A stretch of 36,689 bases of DNA from Chitinophagaceae bacterium UBA1946 (lineage in GTDB: Bacteria > Bacteroidota > Bacteroidia > Chitinophagales > Chitinophagaceae): the NCBI GenBank assembly GCA_002336815.1, contig DDEU01000074.1, positions 1 through 36,689 of the forward strand. Direction: 5' to 3'. The translations under genes and the position numbers were made by a program. The notes under the pieces are model-generated. The model was given only the letters and a program-made list of their open reading frames with translations, ran no database searches and had not been told where the DNA came from. Below are positions 12,301-19,387 of this stretch, piece after piece (the stretch's first letter is position 1; every line of letters begins with the position of its first letter).

Positions 12301-15213
12301 AAGGTTGATAATACTTCTGGTTCAACAAGAACAGCATGGTATGACTATGTTCAGATATCAGTGACTTATACGATTCCCGGCACGATGACATGGTATACCG
12401 TTTCATCAGGTGGTACATCAATTGGTAACAACGCTCCTTTCAACCCGGTAGGGGTAGCAGGTTCAGGACTTGCCAATACAAACACAGCGGGCACCACCAC
12501 TTATTATGCAGAATGTGCTTCTGTTCCCGGCTGTCGCACTGCCACAACTTTTGTCATCAATCCCGGCGCAACCCTATCGGGCGCATCGCAATCCCAAACA
12601 ATATGTGAAGGAGTAGGCGCACAGGTAAACCTTACTGGTCTCGTTGCAGGCAGTACAAATACCATCGCTTATTCTATTAACAGCGTGGCACAAACACCGG
12701 TAGCCGGGGTGGTGGCCAATGGAACTGGCAATGCAAGTTTTAATACAGGCATCCTTACAGCAGCTAACAATGGGCAAACCTTGCAGGTAACAGGAGTTAC
12801 CATAACAAGTGCTGCACCAGGCTGTACGCAATCATTTGCATACAACGTAACGCTTGCTGTAAGGGCCACCGGTACCTGGCTGGGAGTAAATACTGATTGG
12901 TACAATGCTGCAAACTGGTGTGGGGGAGTGCCAACCAATACCACCAATGTACTGATGCCCGGAAGCCTTGCCAATTACCCATTGCTAAATTCAGGAACAG
13001 GTTCGGTAAAAAATATTACCATTCAAAATACTGCTACCGTTACCGTTAGTGGTGCCAGATTGCAGATCGCAGGAACAATTACCAATACAGGTTCGTTCAA
13101 TGCAACTGCCGGCACCATCGAACTGAATGGCACCAGTGGGGTGCAAAATATCAGTGGCAGCTTATTTGTAAGCAGAATCGTTAATGGACTGATCATATCA
13201 AACACCTCAGGCGTGAATGTTTCAAGTGTGGCAAATGACACCTTGAATATTACAGACTCGCTTGCTTTTGGAAATGTAAACAACACCGTACTGAATACCG
13301 GCAATAATATCACGCTGGTATCCAGGGCCAATAAAACAGCAAGGGTTGCAGATATTACAAACGGTGGAGCTAATTCAGGAAATAGCTTTACAGGAAAAGT
13401 AATTGTAGAAAGGTATATTCCTGAACGCCGCTCCTGGAGACTGATGACTGTTCCGATACAATCTACCGGTGCTCCAACATTCAACGCTTCCTTCCAGGAA
13501 GGCGTGGTGAATCCTGATCTTGTTTTTGCCAACCGCCTCGATCCTCATCCCGGCTTTGGTATGAACATCAGCGGGGCAAGTCCTGTTCTTGGCTTCGATC
13601 CAACACCGAATAACAATCCATCGATCAAATACTACGACCCGGTTAGCTTTAACTGGACTGGCATTCCAAATACATTGTCTGCAAAAGTTACCGACTCGGC
13701 AGGATACATGGTTTTTGTAAGAGGAGACCGCAGTACCGCCTTGTACCTGAATACAGCAGCCCCGCTCAGCAATACAGTGTTAAGAGCAGGCGGTCAATTG
13801 AAAACCAATAACCAGTTGACCAGTGTGCCGGCCGGTGTTGGTCCTTACACGCTGGTAGGCAATCCGTACGCATCTGCTATTGACCTGAGAAAAATTTCAA
13901 CAGGCGGCGCAATCAATGGGGTGAACTATGTTGTGTGGGATCCATCGTTGACTGGTATTACCGGGGTGGGTGCTTATCAATATTTAACCAGGTCCGGCGG
14001 ACCGGGGTCAGACTATCTCGTGTTCCCGGGTAACAGCGGTCCGGGTGGCGGAAGTTACGGACCTGCATTAAGCGTAAACAATACTATACAAAGTGGCCAG
14101 GCGTTTATGGTACAGAACGGGGGCGCCGGCACGGTAGCCATTAACGAAAATGCAAAAACTGGTGGCAGCACCAGCCTCGTGTTCAGGCCTTCCGGTAATT
14201 CGCCTGCAATATCATTGCCTGGCTATATAAGCACACTGTTCTTTGCAGAAAACAATGACGGCCCGCAGTTGGTAGATGGTGCTCTCTCTTTGTATAAAGA
14301 AGATTATTCCAACACCGTTGATATAGAGGATGCCAAAAAATTGCTGAACTTCTCTTCTGAAAATTTTGGAATTGATACGCACAACGACTGGCTGCAGATA
14401 GAAAAAAGAAACGGCATTCATGACGGAGATATCATCCAGTACAAAATGCGTTTTGTAAAAGTGAAGAATTATCAGTTGCAGATCACTTCATTCAATGCAG
14501 GAAAGCCGGGGCTTACAGGCTTCCTGGAAGACAGTTACCTGCATACGCTTACGCCGCTTGATCTCAATGGTACCATCGTTCATCATTTTGCCATCACTGC
14601 AGATTCGGGCGCTTGGAACCCATCCCGTTTCCGGATCGTATTTAAGGACATGGCCGTGCTGCCGGTTAGTTTCACTTCAGTAAAGGGTTACAGGAATAAT
14701 AACTATATCAACCTCGACTGGCAGGTAGAACATGAATCAGGTATTGCTAACTACGAAGTGGAAAAGTCTGCTGATGGCGTACATTTTGCAAAGGCCTTTA
14801 CTGAAAGCAAAGTACTCAATAGTGATCGTACTGCGGCATACCGCTGGATCGATCCCAACCCGATCAAAGGCATCAACTATTACAGGGTGCGGAGCATCGG
14901 CAAGGAAGGCACTGTCAAAACTTCGGAGGTAGTAAAAGTGCTGTTTGAAAAAACCGATGCCTACATCACCCTCTATCCAAACCCGGTGACAGATGGCAAC
15001 CTGAATCTCTATTTTGTTAACCAGCCATCAGGTGAGTACAAAATAAAATTACTCAGCAGCAGCGGCCAGTTGATCGCAGCCAAAAAGATCGTACACAATG
15101 GGTCAGTTACTGCGGAACCGTTCAAGACCGGGCATTTGGTACTGCATGGAAATTACCTGCTGGAGATCGCCAAACCCGATGGCACCGTACAATCCATCAA
15201 TGTTATGTATTAG
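6361..15213 (+). CDS. Giant T9SS-secreted repeat protein, 2950 aa, Ig/PKD-like repeats
   Basis: The start at 6361 gives a normal signal peptide (hydrophobic residues about 10-28, ending LFAQS). After an N-terminal region come 14 Ig/PKD-like units marked by NAG(P/A)DQ, TCGL, GTGAWSIVSGAGGSF and a (F/L)RWT...PCTAS.DDV end. They lie in two blocks (about nt 7057-9140 and 10249-11810), separated by a Big_2-like domain (SSSNTAVATVNASGLVTG, about nt 9230) and a PKD-like domain (about nt 10010-10245). Next are a jelly-roll-like block, an Ig_7-like domain (about nt 12390-12560) and a beta-rich module starting near nt 12870 (TDWYNAANWCGGVPT). The last ~80 residues (YITLYPNPVTDGNLNL onward) form a T9SS type A sorting domain, so the protein is expected to cross the outer membrane through T9SS and be anchored or released there. 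Surface adhesion or gliding-type function is inference. Confidence 0.95.
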   Translation: MQQNSTTRYLSLFLVMMLFSVKATHLFAQSCPQNDIGFNANNNLDALSICAGTTGTFIKGDDPSTTPNYSWEVASALAGPYTTVTSDINDDEWTVSADYYNTPGTYYFRRVVSGSDACDGFSDVVVLTVNELPVLSGASQLATVCEGAGAVINLTGLPASSTFDISYTIDAGPVQTAGGITSDGSGNASFTSIALTAANNGQVLTINGLTNTGSTPNCTQTFSTDVTLSVSENPSTANAGPDQAGASTCGLTSVTLAANAPTVGTGAWTIVSGAGGSFGDASNPASSFSGTAGTTYILSWTISNSPCTASSDDVLITFNENPSAANAGPDQTGAATCGLTSVTLAANAPVAGTGAWSIVSGAGGSFGDASSATSTFSGVAGATYILRWTISNAPCTASSDDVVITFTPAPTTANAGPDQTGAATCGITTVTLAANAASVGTGSWSIISGAGGSFANAASPTSTFSGTAGTTYTLRWTITNAPCTASTDDIVITFNRNPSVSNAGSDQTGVGTCGLTTTTLNGNAPATGTGSWSVVIGAGGSFGNASVRNTTFTGTAGAPGYILRWTVSSGPCTVSADDVNILFNIAPAANAGADQAVCATTATLAGNTPAAGTGTWTLISGAGAITTPASATSGITGLGVGANTFRWTNTNAPCTASFDDVVITRSAAPTIANAGADLTGASTCGLITVTLAANTPATGTGAWSIISGAGGSFGNASSPTSTFSGTAGTAYTLRWTISNAPCTASTDDVNVFFNIAPTTSSAGPDQNSAATCGLTSVTLAANTPALGTGAWSIVSGAGGSFVNAASPTSVFNGTAGTTYTLRWTITNAICTSTDDVIVAFNRNPTAATAGSPATICSNASTTLNGNAPAIGTGSWSVTSGPSTSSAQFANVTVRNTTFSPAGGAGSYVLTWTISSSPCTASSASVTITVNPAPAVAAISGAAGVCVGSAITLTDATAGGTWSSSNTAVATVNASGLVTGVSSGTVTITYSVPGGGCIGTATKSVTVNALPNPVVTFLEGSSLFTYTTSACGIIEFGAQNDMDILSGDPGGSATYQWQVSFDNGVNWSNGPGPTSTTVQYVLNPVYTTFESVAGTYLFRLVITNNGCSGTSNNITLTITGTSDLTSGTVGSNQSFCSNGNPAAFTVLTAPTGGTGSYGYQWQSSTDNVNFTNIAGATSSTYDAPALSVTTYYRRITTSGGCRAITNTITVTISGATPAAPGSITGSSPVCAASAQTYSIAAVSGAVSYTWSLPATWAGSSTGTSINATAGTSSGNITVTASNACGTSAASTLAVTVAPIPSNANAGADQNNCNNGNFILAGNTPVTGTGTWSLVSGAASITTPSSPVSAVTGVPAGTSATLRWTISNSPCAAKTDDVILTNKADPTTANAGPDQTGASTCGLTSVTLAANTATAGTGAWSIVSGAGGSFGNAASPTSTFNGTAGTTYTLRWTISNAPCIASTDDVIITFNRTPTAANAGPDQTSAATCGLTTVTLAANTPAVGTGAWSIVSGAGGSFGNAASPTSTFSGTAGTSYTVRWTISNAPCTASTDDVIITFNVPPTASNAGPDQTGAATCGLTSVTLAANSPVTGTGAWSIVSGAGGSFTAASNPATTFNGTAGTAYTLRWTITNGACTSTDDVLVTFNRNPTIANAGADKNNCNSASFTMTANTATTGTGTWTLVSGTATITTASSPTTGITGVPAGTSATLRWTISNSPCTASFDDVVLTNVAASTVPNAGADQAQCNNGNFTLAGNTITNGVGSWSVVSGTATITTASSPTSTVTGVPAGTSATLRWTNTNSPCAILNDDVILTNNQSPATTGVAVCVGGSGSMTSSASCAASTTPTAGPNFAGTGATGGTGASWGSLSSISANDNVNVFSAPNSGSSSQSLNATNFGFSIPGTATIVGVQVTAGRLASVNSAVRDNTVRLLIAGVASGNNYANASFWTTTETATTYGSISDLWGLALTPAQVNAANFGATLKVDNTSGSTRTAWYDYVQISVTYTIPGTMTWYTVSSGGTSIGNNAPFNPVGVAGSGLANTNTAGTTTYYAECASVPGCRTATTFVINPGATLSGASQSQTICEGVGAQVNLTGLVAGSTNTIAYSINSVAQTPVAGVVANGTGNASFNTGILTAANNGQTLQVTGVTITSAAPGCTQSFAYNVTLAVRATGTWLGVNTDWYNAANWCGGVPTNTTNVLMPGSLANYPLLNSGTGSVKNITIQNTATVTVSGARLQIAGTITNTGSFNATAGTIELNGTSGVQNISGSLFVSRIVNGLIISNTSGVNVSSVANDTLNITDSLAFGNVNNTVLNTGNNITLVSRANKTARVADITNGGANSGNSFTGKVIVERYIPERRSWRLMTVPIQSTGAPTFNASFQEGVVNPDLVFANRLDPHPGFGMNISGASPVLGFDPTPNNNPSIKYYDPVSFNWTGIPNTLSAKVTDSAGYMVFVRGDRSTALYLNTAAPLSNTVLRAGGQLKTNNQLTSVPAGVGPYTLVGNPYASAIDLRKISTGGAINGVNYVVWDPSLTGITGVGAYQYLTRSGGPGSDYLVFPGNSGPGGGSYGPALSVNNTIQSGQAFMVQNGGAGTVAINENAKTGGSTSLVFRPSGNSPAISLPGYISTLFFAENNDGPQLVDGALSLYKEDYSNTVDIEDAKKLLNFSSENFGIDTHNDWLQIEKRNGIHDGDIIQYKMRFVKVKNYQLQITSFNAGKPGLTGFLEDSYLHTLTPLDLNGTIVHHFAITADSGAWNPSRFRIVFKDMAVLPVSFTSVKGYRNNNYINLDWQVEHESGIANYEVEKSADGVHFAKAFTESKVLNSDRTAAYRWIDPNPIKGINYYRVRSIGKEGTVKTSEVVKVLFEKTDAYITLYPNPVTDGNLNLYFVNQPSGEYKIKLLSSSGQLIAAKKIVHNGSVTAEPFKTGHLVLHGNYLLEIAKPDGTVQSINVMY
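7057..9140 (+). repeat. Tandem coding repeats, block 1 (period about 264 bp)
   Basis: Unit starts, read at the residue pair before the NAGxDQ motif, fall at 7057, 7321, 7585, 7849, 8116, 8362, 8626 and 8887. The periods are 264, 264, 264, 267, 246, 264 and 261 bp, all multiples of three. The 267-bp unit carries one extra residue (AGAPGY), and the 246-bp unit is a divergent subtype lacking TCGL. Several units are very similar at DNA level, which points to recent tandem duplication or homogenisation. Confidence 0.9.
10249..11810 (+). repeat. Tandem coding repeats, block 2 of the giant gene
   Basis: Six more Ig/PKD-like units start at about 10249, 10507, 10771, 11035, 11296 and 11551. The three central ones are the TCGL subtype seen in block 1, with a 264-bp period. 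The outer ones are the NAGADxNNCN subtype with VSG(A/T)ATITT. The same alternation of subtypes occurs in the visible part of the divergent gene. Confidence 0.88.
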
Positions 15214-15240
15214 AACCTGTGTTTAACCAAATACAACAAA

Positions 15241-15270
15241 GGTGCAGCTTTCCCGGCGGCACCTTTTTTT
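15241..15270 (+). terminator. Rho-independent terminator of the 2950-aa gene
   Basis: GGTGC (15241) pairs with GCACC (ending 15263). Inside it, a GC/GC pair continues past one A.G mismatch, and a run of T follows (15264-15270). It lies 28 bp after the stop codon. Confidence 0.8.
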
Positions 15271-15487
15271 ATTTTTCAGCTTCTTCTTAGATCTTACAGG
15301 CGTTGTGCTATCGATAACTCTGTCATTACAACACCCCCTTTTACAAACTGTTTTACAATTCAAAATACCCTCTCTGGTAAAGACTTAAAGAATCCGCTTG
15401 TCCTTGCTAACGGCCTGCAATATGCTTTTTTCTTGAATTTCACTCCTGGGTTGAAATATCTGATCACAATGCTGCACATCGGCGCAT
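15271..15487. other. Convergent intergenic stretch, no gene seen
   Basis: This stretch lies between the terminator of the giant gene and that of the protease gene. I see no open frame with coding character, RNA gene or repeat in it. Confidence 0.5.
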
Positions 15488-15518
15488 AAAAAATGGCTGT
15501 AGAAAATACAGCCATTTT
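15488..15518 (-). terminator. Terminator of the DegP-like protease gene (probably bidirectional)
   Basis: An 11-bp perfect stem, AAAATGGCTGT against ACAGCCATTTT, encloses a 7-nt loop, starting 19 bp beyond the minus-strand stop. On the minus strand it is followed by a T-rich run, and on the plus strand by A/T-rich sequence, so it could act in both directions. Confidence 0.85.
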
Positions 15519-15537
15519 AAAAATTTATTCATTTCGA

Positions 15538-17073
15538 TTACTCGTCTTCCAGTGAAATAGGATAATCGTACAAGGCATCATAACCGGGATAAAAACCACT
15601 CACGGTGATCGTTTTTGATTCGCCGATCAGCTTGCTCAGGTCTTCCTTACTCCTCACATCTTTTTCATTTACCTTGATGATGATAAAACCATCTCTCATT
15701 CTTGTCTGGTCCTTCAATGCACCATCATTTATTTTCTTAACCACAACACCACCTGCGATGCCCATTTCCTTTGCTTTTTTCGGATCGAGGTTTACAAAAT
15801 CGGCACCCAGTTTCGACAGTGCAGCGTTGTCAACTTTTACGATCTCAAAATTGCCCATCCTGTTCTTTAAAGTGGCAGTAGAAGTAAAATCTTTACCGCC
15901 TCTTGAATAAGCTACCGTTATTTTATCACCGGGTTTGAATTTTGTAACCAGTTCCTGCAATTCGGAAGGCACAGTTACTTCGGTTCCATTCACACTCTTA
16001 ATGATATCGCCTTTTTTAAGACCTGCATCTGCAGCAGCACTGGCGCCTACCACCTCGGTGATCACGAGACCATCGCCGGTATAGCTAAGGTTTAATTTCT
16101 CCTTCTGTTCCTGCGGAATGTCGTACGTATTGGCGGTAGACACACCCAGGTAGCCTCTTTGAACATTACCATATTTGATCAGATCATCCACTACTTTTTT
16201 CACAATGTTCACCGGTATGGCATAAGAGTAACCTGAATAATACCCGGTTGGTGAAGCGATGGCTGAGTTGATGCCGATCAACTGTCCGTTGGTATTAATA
16301 AGGGCGCCACCACTGTTTCCCTGGTTAACCGCCGCGTCTGTCTGTATGAAAGATTCAACAGCAGAATTGTTTTTTGTAGTCTTGTTTAATCCAAGGCTCC
16401 TCGCTTTGGCACTGATGATACCTGCAGTAACCGTGGTTTCCAGGTTCAATGGGTAACCGATGGCCAGTACCCACTGGCCGATCTTGGCTTCATCTGAATT
16501 GCCATACAATAAGAAGGGCAGGGAAGAAGCTTCGATCTTGATCACTGCCAGGTCGTATGCAGGGTCGGTTCCAATTACTTTTGCGGTATAAGTTTTTTTG
16601 TTGTTGAGTGTAACCGTAACCTCATCGGCATTTTCTACCACGTGGTTATTGGTTACGATATAGCCATCATCGCTGATGATGACGCCGGACCCGGAAGCCC
16701 GTTGTTCAGGAACATACCCGTTACCCCTTCCAAAGAACTGGTTAAACAGGTCATCATCAAACATATCACCAAATGGGTTGGCAGGCCGCTGCGATTTTCC
16801 AAGGTTATTGCTTACCTGCTTGGCGTTGGTTTTTGTTTTGATGTGCACCACCGTGGGCAATGCCGCCGCAGCCGACTGGGTAAAATCTACGGCACCGGGA
16901 GGCGTATTGCTGTTCTCATTAAATCCTGCCAGCTTGTAGTTGGATGGAATTACGCCAATTTGCTGGCCTGCAAAAGTGTTGCTGTTCTTTACGATTTTTC
17001 CATAACCCCACATTACGCCCAATGCGGTTACGGCACTGATAGCAACTGTTGAAAATACTTGCTTTAATTTCAT
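15538..17073 (-). CDS. degP: DegP/HtrA-type periplasmic serine protease with two PDZ domains
   Basis: The protein has 511 aa. An N-terminal hydrophobic segment (about residues 8-24) gives export or membrane anchoring. The trypsin-like domain has the full triad: H144 in TNNHVV, D174 in PAYDLAV and S254 in QGNSGGAL. The first PDZ domain spans about 305-403 (RGYLGV, then GLKKGDIIKSVNG) and a more divergent second one about 408-495. Family members degrade or refold misfolded envelope proteins in the periplasm. Length and domain order match the usual Do/DegP form. The gene is monocistronic: a 149-bp spacer without a clear promoter box separates it from the acyl-CoA reductase gene upstream, and a strong terminator follows. 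The family call is secure; the exact orthologue (DegP, DegQ or DegS-like) is not. Confidence 0.95.
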   Translation of the reverse strand: MKLKQVFSTVAISAVTALGVMWGYGKIVKNSNTFAGQQIGVIPSNYKLAGFNENSNTPPGAVDFTQSAAAALPTVVHIKTKTNAKQVSNNLGKSQRPANPFGDMFDDDLFNQFFGRGNGYVPEQRASGSGVIISDDGYIVTNNHVVENADEVTVTLNNKKTYTAKVIGTDPAYDLAVIKIEASSLPFLLYGNSDEAKIGQWVLAIGYPLNLETTVTAGIISAKARSLGLNKTTKNNSAVESFIQTDAAVNQGNSGGALINTNGQLIGINSAIASPTGYYSGYSYAIPVNIVKKVVDDLIKYGNVQRGYLGVSTANTYDIPQEQKEKLNLSYTGDGLVITEVVGASAAADAGLKKGDIIKSVNGTEVTVPSELQELVTKFKPGDKITVAYSRGGKDFTSTATLKNRMGNFEIVKVDNAALSKLGADFVNLDPKKAKEMGIAGGVVVKKINDGALKDQTRMRDGFIIIKVNEKDVRSKEDLSKLIGESKTITVSGFYPGYDALYDYPISLEDE

Positions 17074-17222
17074 CTGTTGTAATTTTTAGTTTTTCTAAAA
17101 TTTATACAGGGTAAAAATTGTCAATTTCTATGCCTGACAATACAAAATAACGTCGCACTGACAAAATGAGATTTACCAAAGGTCACCTTTAACAATTAAT
17201 TAGTAAGACTTTCGTAGATCGG

Positions 17223-18215
17223 TCATAAAGTTAGTAAAAACTCTACGGTGTCCACGCCATCCGCATAATCCATCAGGCCGGGGCTTTGCGCCTGGCCAAA
17301 AGGAACGTCTACTCCAACGATGCATTGCAGGTCTGTATTGTTTTTAAGAGAATGGATCACGGCGTCCGGATCCTTGTAAAAACTATAGTGCAACTGGCTG
17401 ATGGCGGAGAAAAGAGATTCGTTCTCTACCAGAAGGGCCGTATTGTTCGTCATGTAAAAACGATTGTTCAGTATCAGCAGGCTGAGGTTATAATCAAAAT
17501 TATTCCGGTATTTGTTGTGGTCAGCGAAGTACTTATAGCGGTCAAACGATTTGAGCAGGGGAACAAAATCATATTCTTCCGGCACAAATATCTTTGTGAC
17601 ATTTCTGCAACCCAGGCCAAAAAAAGCATGGATATCATCTGACAATTTTTCAAGCTCTTCGGTCGTTTCACGGCCTGTTAGCAAGGCTGCCGAAGTACGG
17701 TTGCGGCGGATGATGCTGGGATAACGGGAAAAATAATAGTCGAAATAAACAGCGCTGTTATTACTGCCGGTGGCAATATAGGCATCACAGCCTTTCAGCA
17801 TGGTCTCAAACTGTACCAATGGCTCCATCGCAGGTTGCCAGCTGCACATTTTTTGCACCAGATGTTTGAGCAATATTTCATCTTTGGAGGAGAGCTTAAT
17901 GGTTTGCCTGTGGCCGGTTACAAAGGCGGCCAAAAAATCATGAAAACCTACCAGGGGAATATTGCCGGCCATTACGATTCCCACATTTTTCGGGGTAATG
18001 GTATCATCGATATGGTAATGCCCTGTCCAGGCTTGCAGCGCATCCTCATCCAAGAACCTGTCAACGATATTTTGAACAGAAAGATCAATGAATTCAGGGG
18101 TGAACCAACCATTCGCCCTGGATGCTTTTTCTTTGACGGACTGCCACTCTTCACCGTTTTCTGTAAGGTAATTCTTGAGTTCTTTTAATAATATAATCCG
18201 ATTTTGTAATTTCAT
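17223..18215 (-). CDS. Acyl-CoA reductase, LuxC-type
   Basis: I place the start at ATG 18215 (MKLQNRIILL), giving 330 aa. The in-frame ATG at 18260 would add 15 basic residues not typical of the family and leaves almost no room for a promoter. The sequence matches the LuxC acyl-CoA reductase family of the aldehyde dehydrogenase fold: VMAGNIPLVGFHD near 81-93 and GLGCRNVTKIFVP near 200-212, with C203 the likely catalytic thiol. LuxC reduces fatty acyl thioesters to aldehydes with NADPH. No LuxD/E or luciferase genes are nearby, so luminescence is not implied, and the true substrate is unknown. It is divergent from a ferredoxin gene whose product could be functionally linked (inference). Confidence 0.88.
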   Translation of the reverse strand: MKLQNRIILLKELKNYLTENGEEWQSVKEKASRANGWFTPEFIDLSVQNIVDRFLDEDALQAWTGHYHIDDTITPKNVGIVMAGNIPLVGFHDFLAAFVTGHRQTIKLSSKDEILLKHLVQKMCSWQPAMEPLVQFETMLKGCDAYIATGSNNSAVYFDYYFSRYPSIIRRNRTSAALLTGRETTEELEKLSDDIHAFFGLGCRNVTKIFVPEEYDFVPLLKSFDRYKYFADHNKYRNNFDYNLSLLILNNRFYMTNNTALLVENESLFSAISQLHYSFYKDPDAVIHSLKNNTDLQCIVGVDVPFGQAQSPGLMDYADGVDTVEFLLTL

Positions 18216-18267
18216 CCTGATACGCTTAATTTTGTACAACAAATTTCGTATTTCCATCATTCTAAAT

Positions 18268-18275
18268 CAAAACTA
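18268..18275 (-). promoter_or_regulatory. Possible -7 box of the acyl-CoA reductase gene
   Basis: The minus strand reads TAGTTTTG, an exact match to TAnnTTTG. It would put the transcript start near 18264, about 50 nt ahead of ATG 18215 and at or just before ATG 18260, which favours the downstream start codon. I see no TTTG at -33, so this rests on one box. Confidence 0.4.
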
Positions 18276-18277
18276 TA

Positions 18278-18625
18278 ATGGCTATTAAGATTACCGACGA
18301 GTGTATCAACTGTGGCGCCTGCGAACCAGAGTGCCCTAACAATGCAATTTATGAAGGAGGTGTTGAATGGGCAGTTGCCGATGGCACTACTGTAAAAGGC
18401 TCCTATACTTTACTGGACGGTTCGGTTGTTGACAGCGATGCAAGACAGGCTCCTGTAAGCAATGACACTTACTACATCACACCAAACAAATGCACAGAAT
18501 GCCAGGGCTTTCACGAAGAGCCACAGTGTGCTGCAGTTTGCCCGGTTGATTGCTGTGTACCGGATGAAATGTACCAGGAAACTGTTGACCAGCTGATCGC
18601 AAAGAAAAATGCCCTGCATATTTAA
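18278..18625 (+). CDS. 2[4Fe-4S] ferredoxin
   Basis: The 115-aa protein has two cluster-binding motifs: C9, C12, C15 and C19 in ECINCGACEPECP, and C72, C75, C84 and C88 in KCTECQGFHEEPQCAAVCP. Eight residues separate the second and third cysteines of the second motif, as in Allochromatium-type ferredoxins. Two further cysteines (C92, C93) lie just after the second motif. It is a soluble cytoplasmic electron carrier. The insert between the motifs (about 25-68) is longer than in clostridial ferredoxins. The gene is divergent from the acyl-CoA reductase gene and followed by a terminator, so it is probably transcribed alone. The redox partner cannot be told from the sequence. Confidence 0.95.
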   Translation: MAIKITDECINCGACEPECPNNAIYEGGVEWAVADGTTVKGSYTLLDGSVVDSDARQAPVSNDTYYITPNKCTECQGFHEEPQCAAVCPVDCCVPDEMYQETVDQLIAKKNALHI

Positions 18626-18699
18626 TTTGCAACACTAATAAACGCTTTTAAGAAGCCTGTAAAAAGGCTGTTACAAGCAGGTGATATTTCCTGCATCAC

Positions 18700-18731
18700 G
18701 GCGAAGGTATTGCACATACTTTCGCCTTTTT
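18700..18731 (+). terminator. Terminator after the ferredoxin gene
   Basis: GGCGAAGGTAT pairs with ATACTTTCGCC (11 bp with one G.T pair) around a 5-nt loop, and five T follow. It starts 75 bp after the ferredoxin stop. Confidence 0.88.
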
Positions 18732-18769
18732 GTTTTTAAAAGCTACTTTGTTTATTTTCATTGTCTGTT

Positions 18770-19237
18770 ATGAAAAAAATTCTATTGCCAGCCTTTATCG
18801 CATTGCTGTTTTTTTCGTGCCGCTCCCGAACAAAACCCGAAAATACAGAAGACAAATCCTCGGCCCTGAGGGTGGAAATACTGAATGCCGACCGGGCTTT
18901 CTCGGCACTCAGCGAGCAAAAAGGCCTGCGTACTGCTTTCATGGAATTCATCGACAACGACGGGGTATTACTGAGGCCCGGCACGCCACCACTAACAGGC
19001 GGTAACGCCATGGACTTTATCACACAGAGTAATGACTCCTCTTTCACCATGACATGGGAACCCAAACGGGCCATCATCGCTTCTTCCGGCGATTTGGGTT
19101 ATACCTATGGTGTATATGCGGTAAGGCCCCGCTCAACAGACAGCGTAATTTATGGTTCGTATGTAACCATCTGGAAAAAGCAGGCCAACGGAAAATGGAA
19201 ATTTGTACTGCAATCCGGCAATGAAGGCGTGGAATAG
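18770..19237 (+). CDS. Small DUF4440/SnoaL-like lipoprotein
   Basis: ATG 18770 gives 155 aa with a lipoprotein signal: MKKILLPAFIALLFFSC, with lipobox cysteine C17. A TTG three codons upstream is a less likely start. The mature part resembles the DUF4440/NTF2-like fold: an opening helix (EILNADRAFSALSEQKG), then FMEFIDNDGVLLRPG, and a C-terminal strand pair ending YVTIWKKQANGKWKFVLQSGNE. Related proteins bind small ligands or act as isomerases, but no catalytic residues can be assigned. It should be lipid-anchored in the envelope. It stands between the ferredoxin terminator and ddl, and the 150-bp gap to ddl suggests a separate unit. Confidence 0.82.
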   Translation: MKKILLPAFIALLFFSCRSRTKPENTEDKSSALRVEILNADRAFSALSEQKGLRTAFMEFIDNDGVLLRPGTPPLTGGNAMDFITQSNDSSFTMTWEPKRAIIASSGDLGYTYGVYAVRPRSTDSVIYGSYVTIWKKQANGKWKFVLQSGNEGVE

Positions 19238-19387
19238 GTAAAAAGTTAAAAGGCGGCAGTTAAAAAGCAGCCTTCATGAAAGATAATATCTTTTGTATAT
19301 TTTTACCGCCGGTAAACTAAAATAAAAAGCAGGCAGCGTTGAAGGGTTGCCCCTTTTTGATCTTATACTTTTAACTTTTGACTTTTA

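Noticed and set aside
12574..13532. Several minus-strand frames of 61-169 codons
   Set aside because: They lie inside the 2950-aa gene, whose frame has a signal peptide, domain repeats and a sorting domain. The antisense products resemble nothing.
18216..18260. Upstream start codon for the acyl-CoA reductase
   Set aside because: It adds 15 basic residues not typical of the LuxC family and would make the transcript nearly leaderless relative to the TAGTTTTG box.
17223..18625. A bioluminescence locus
   Set aside because: Only a LuxC-type reductase is present. No luxA, luxB, luxD or luxE relatives are in the window, and LuxC-like reductases occur in non-luminous bacteria.
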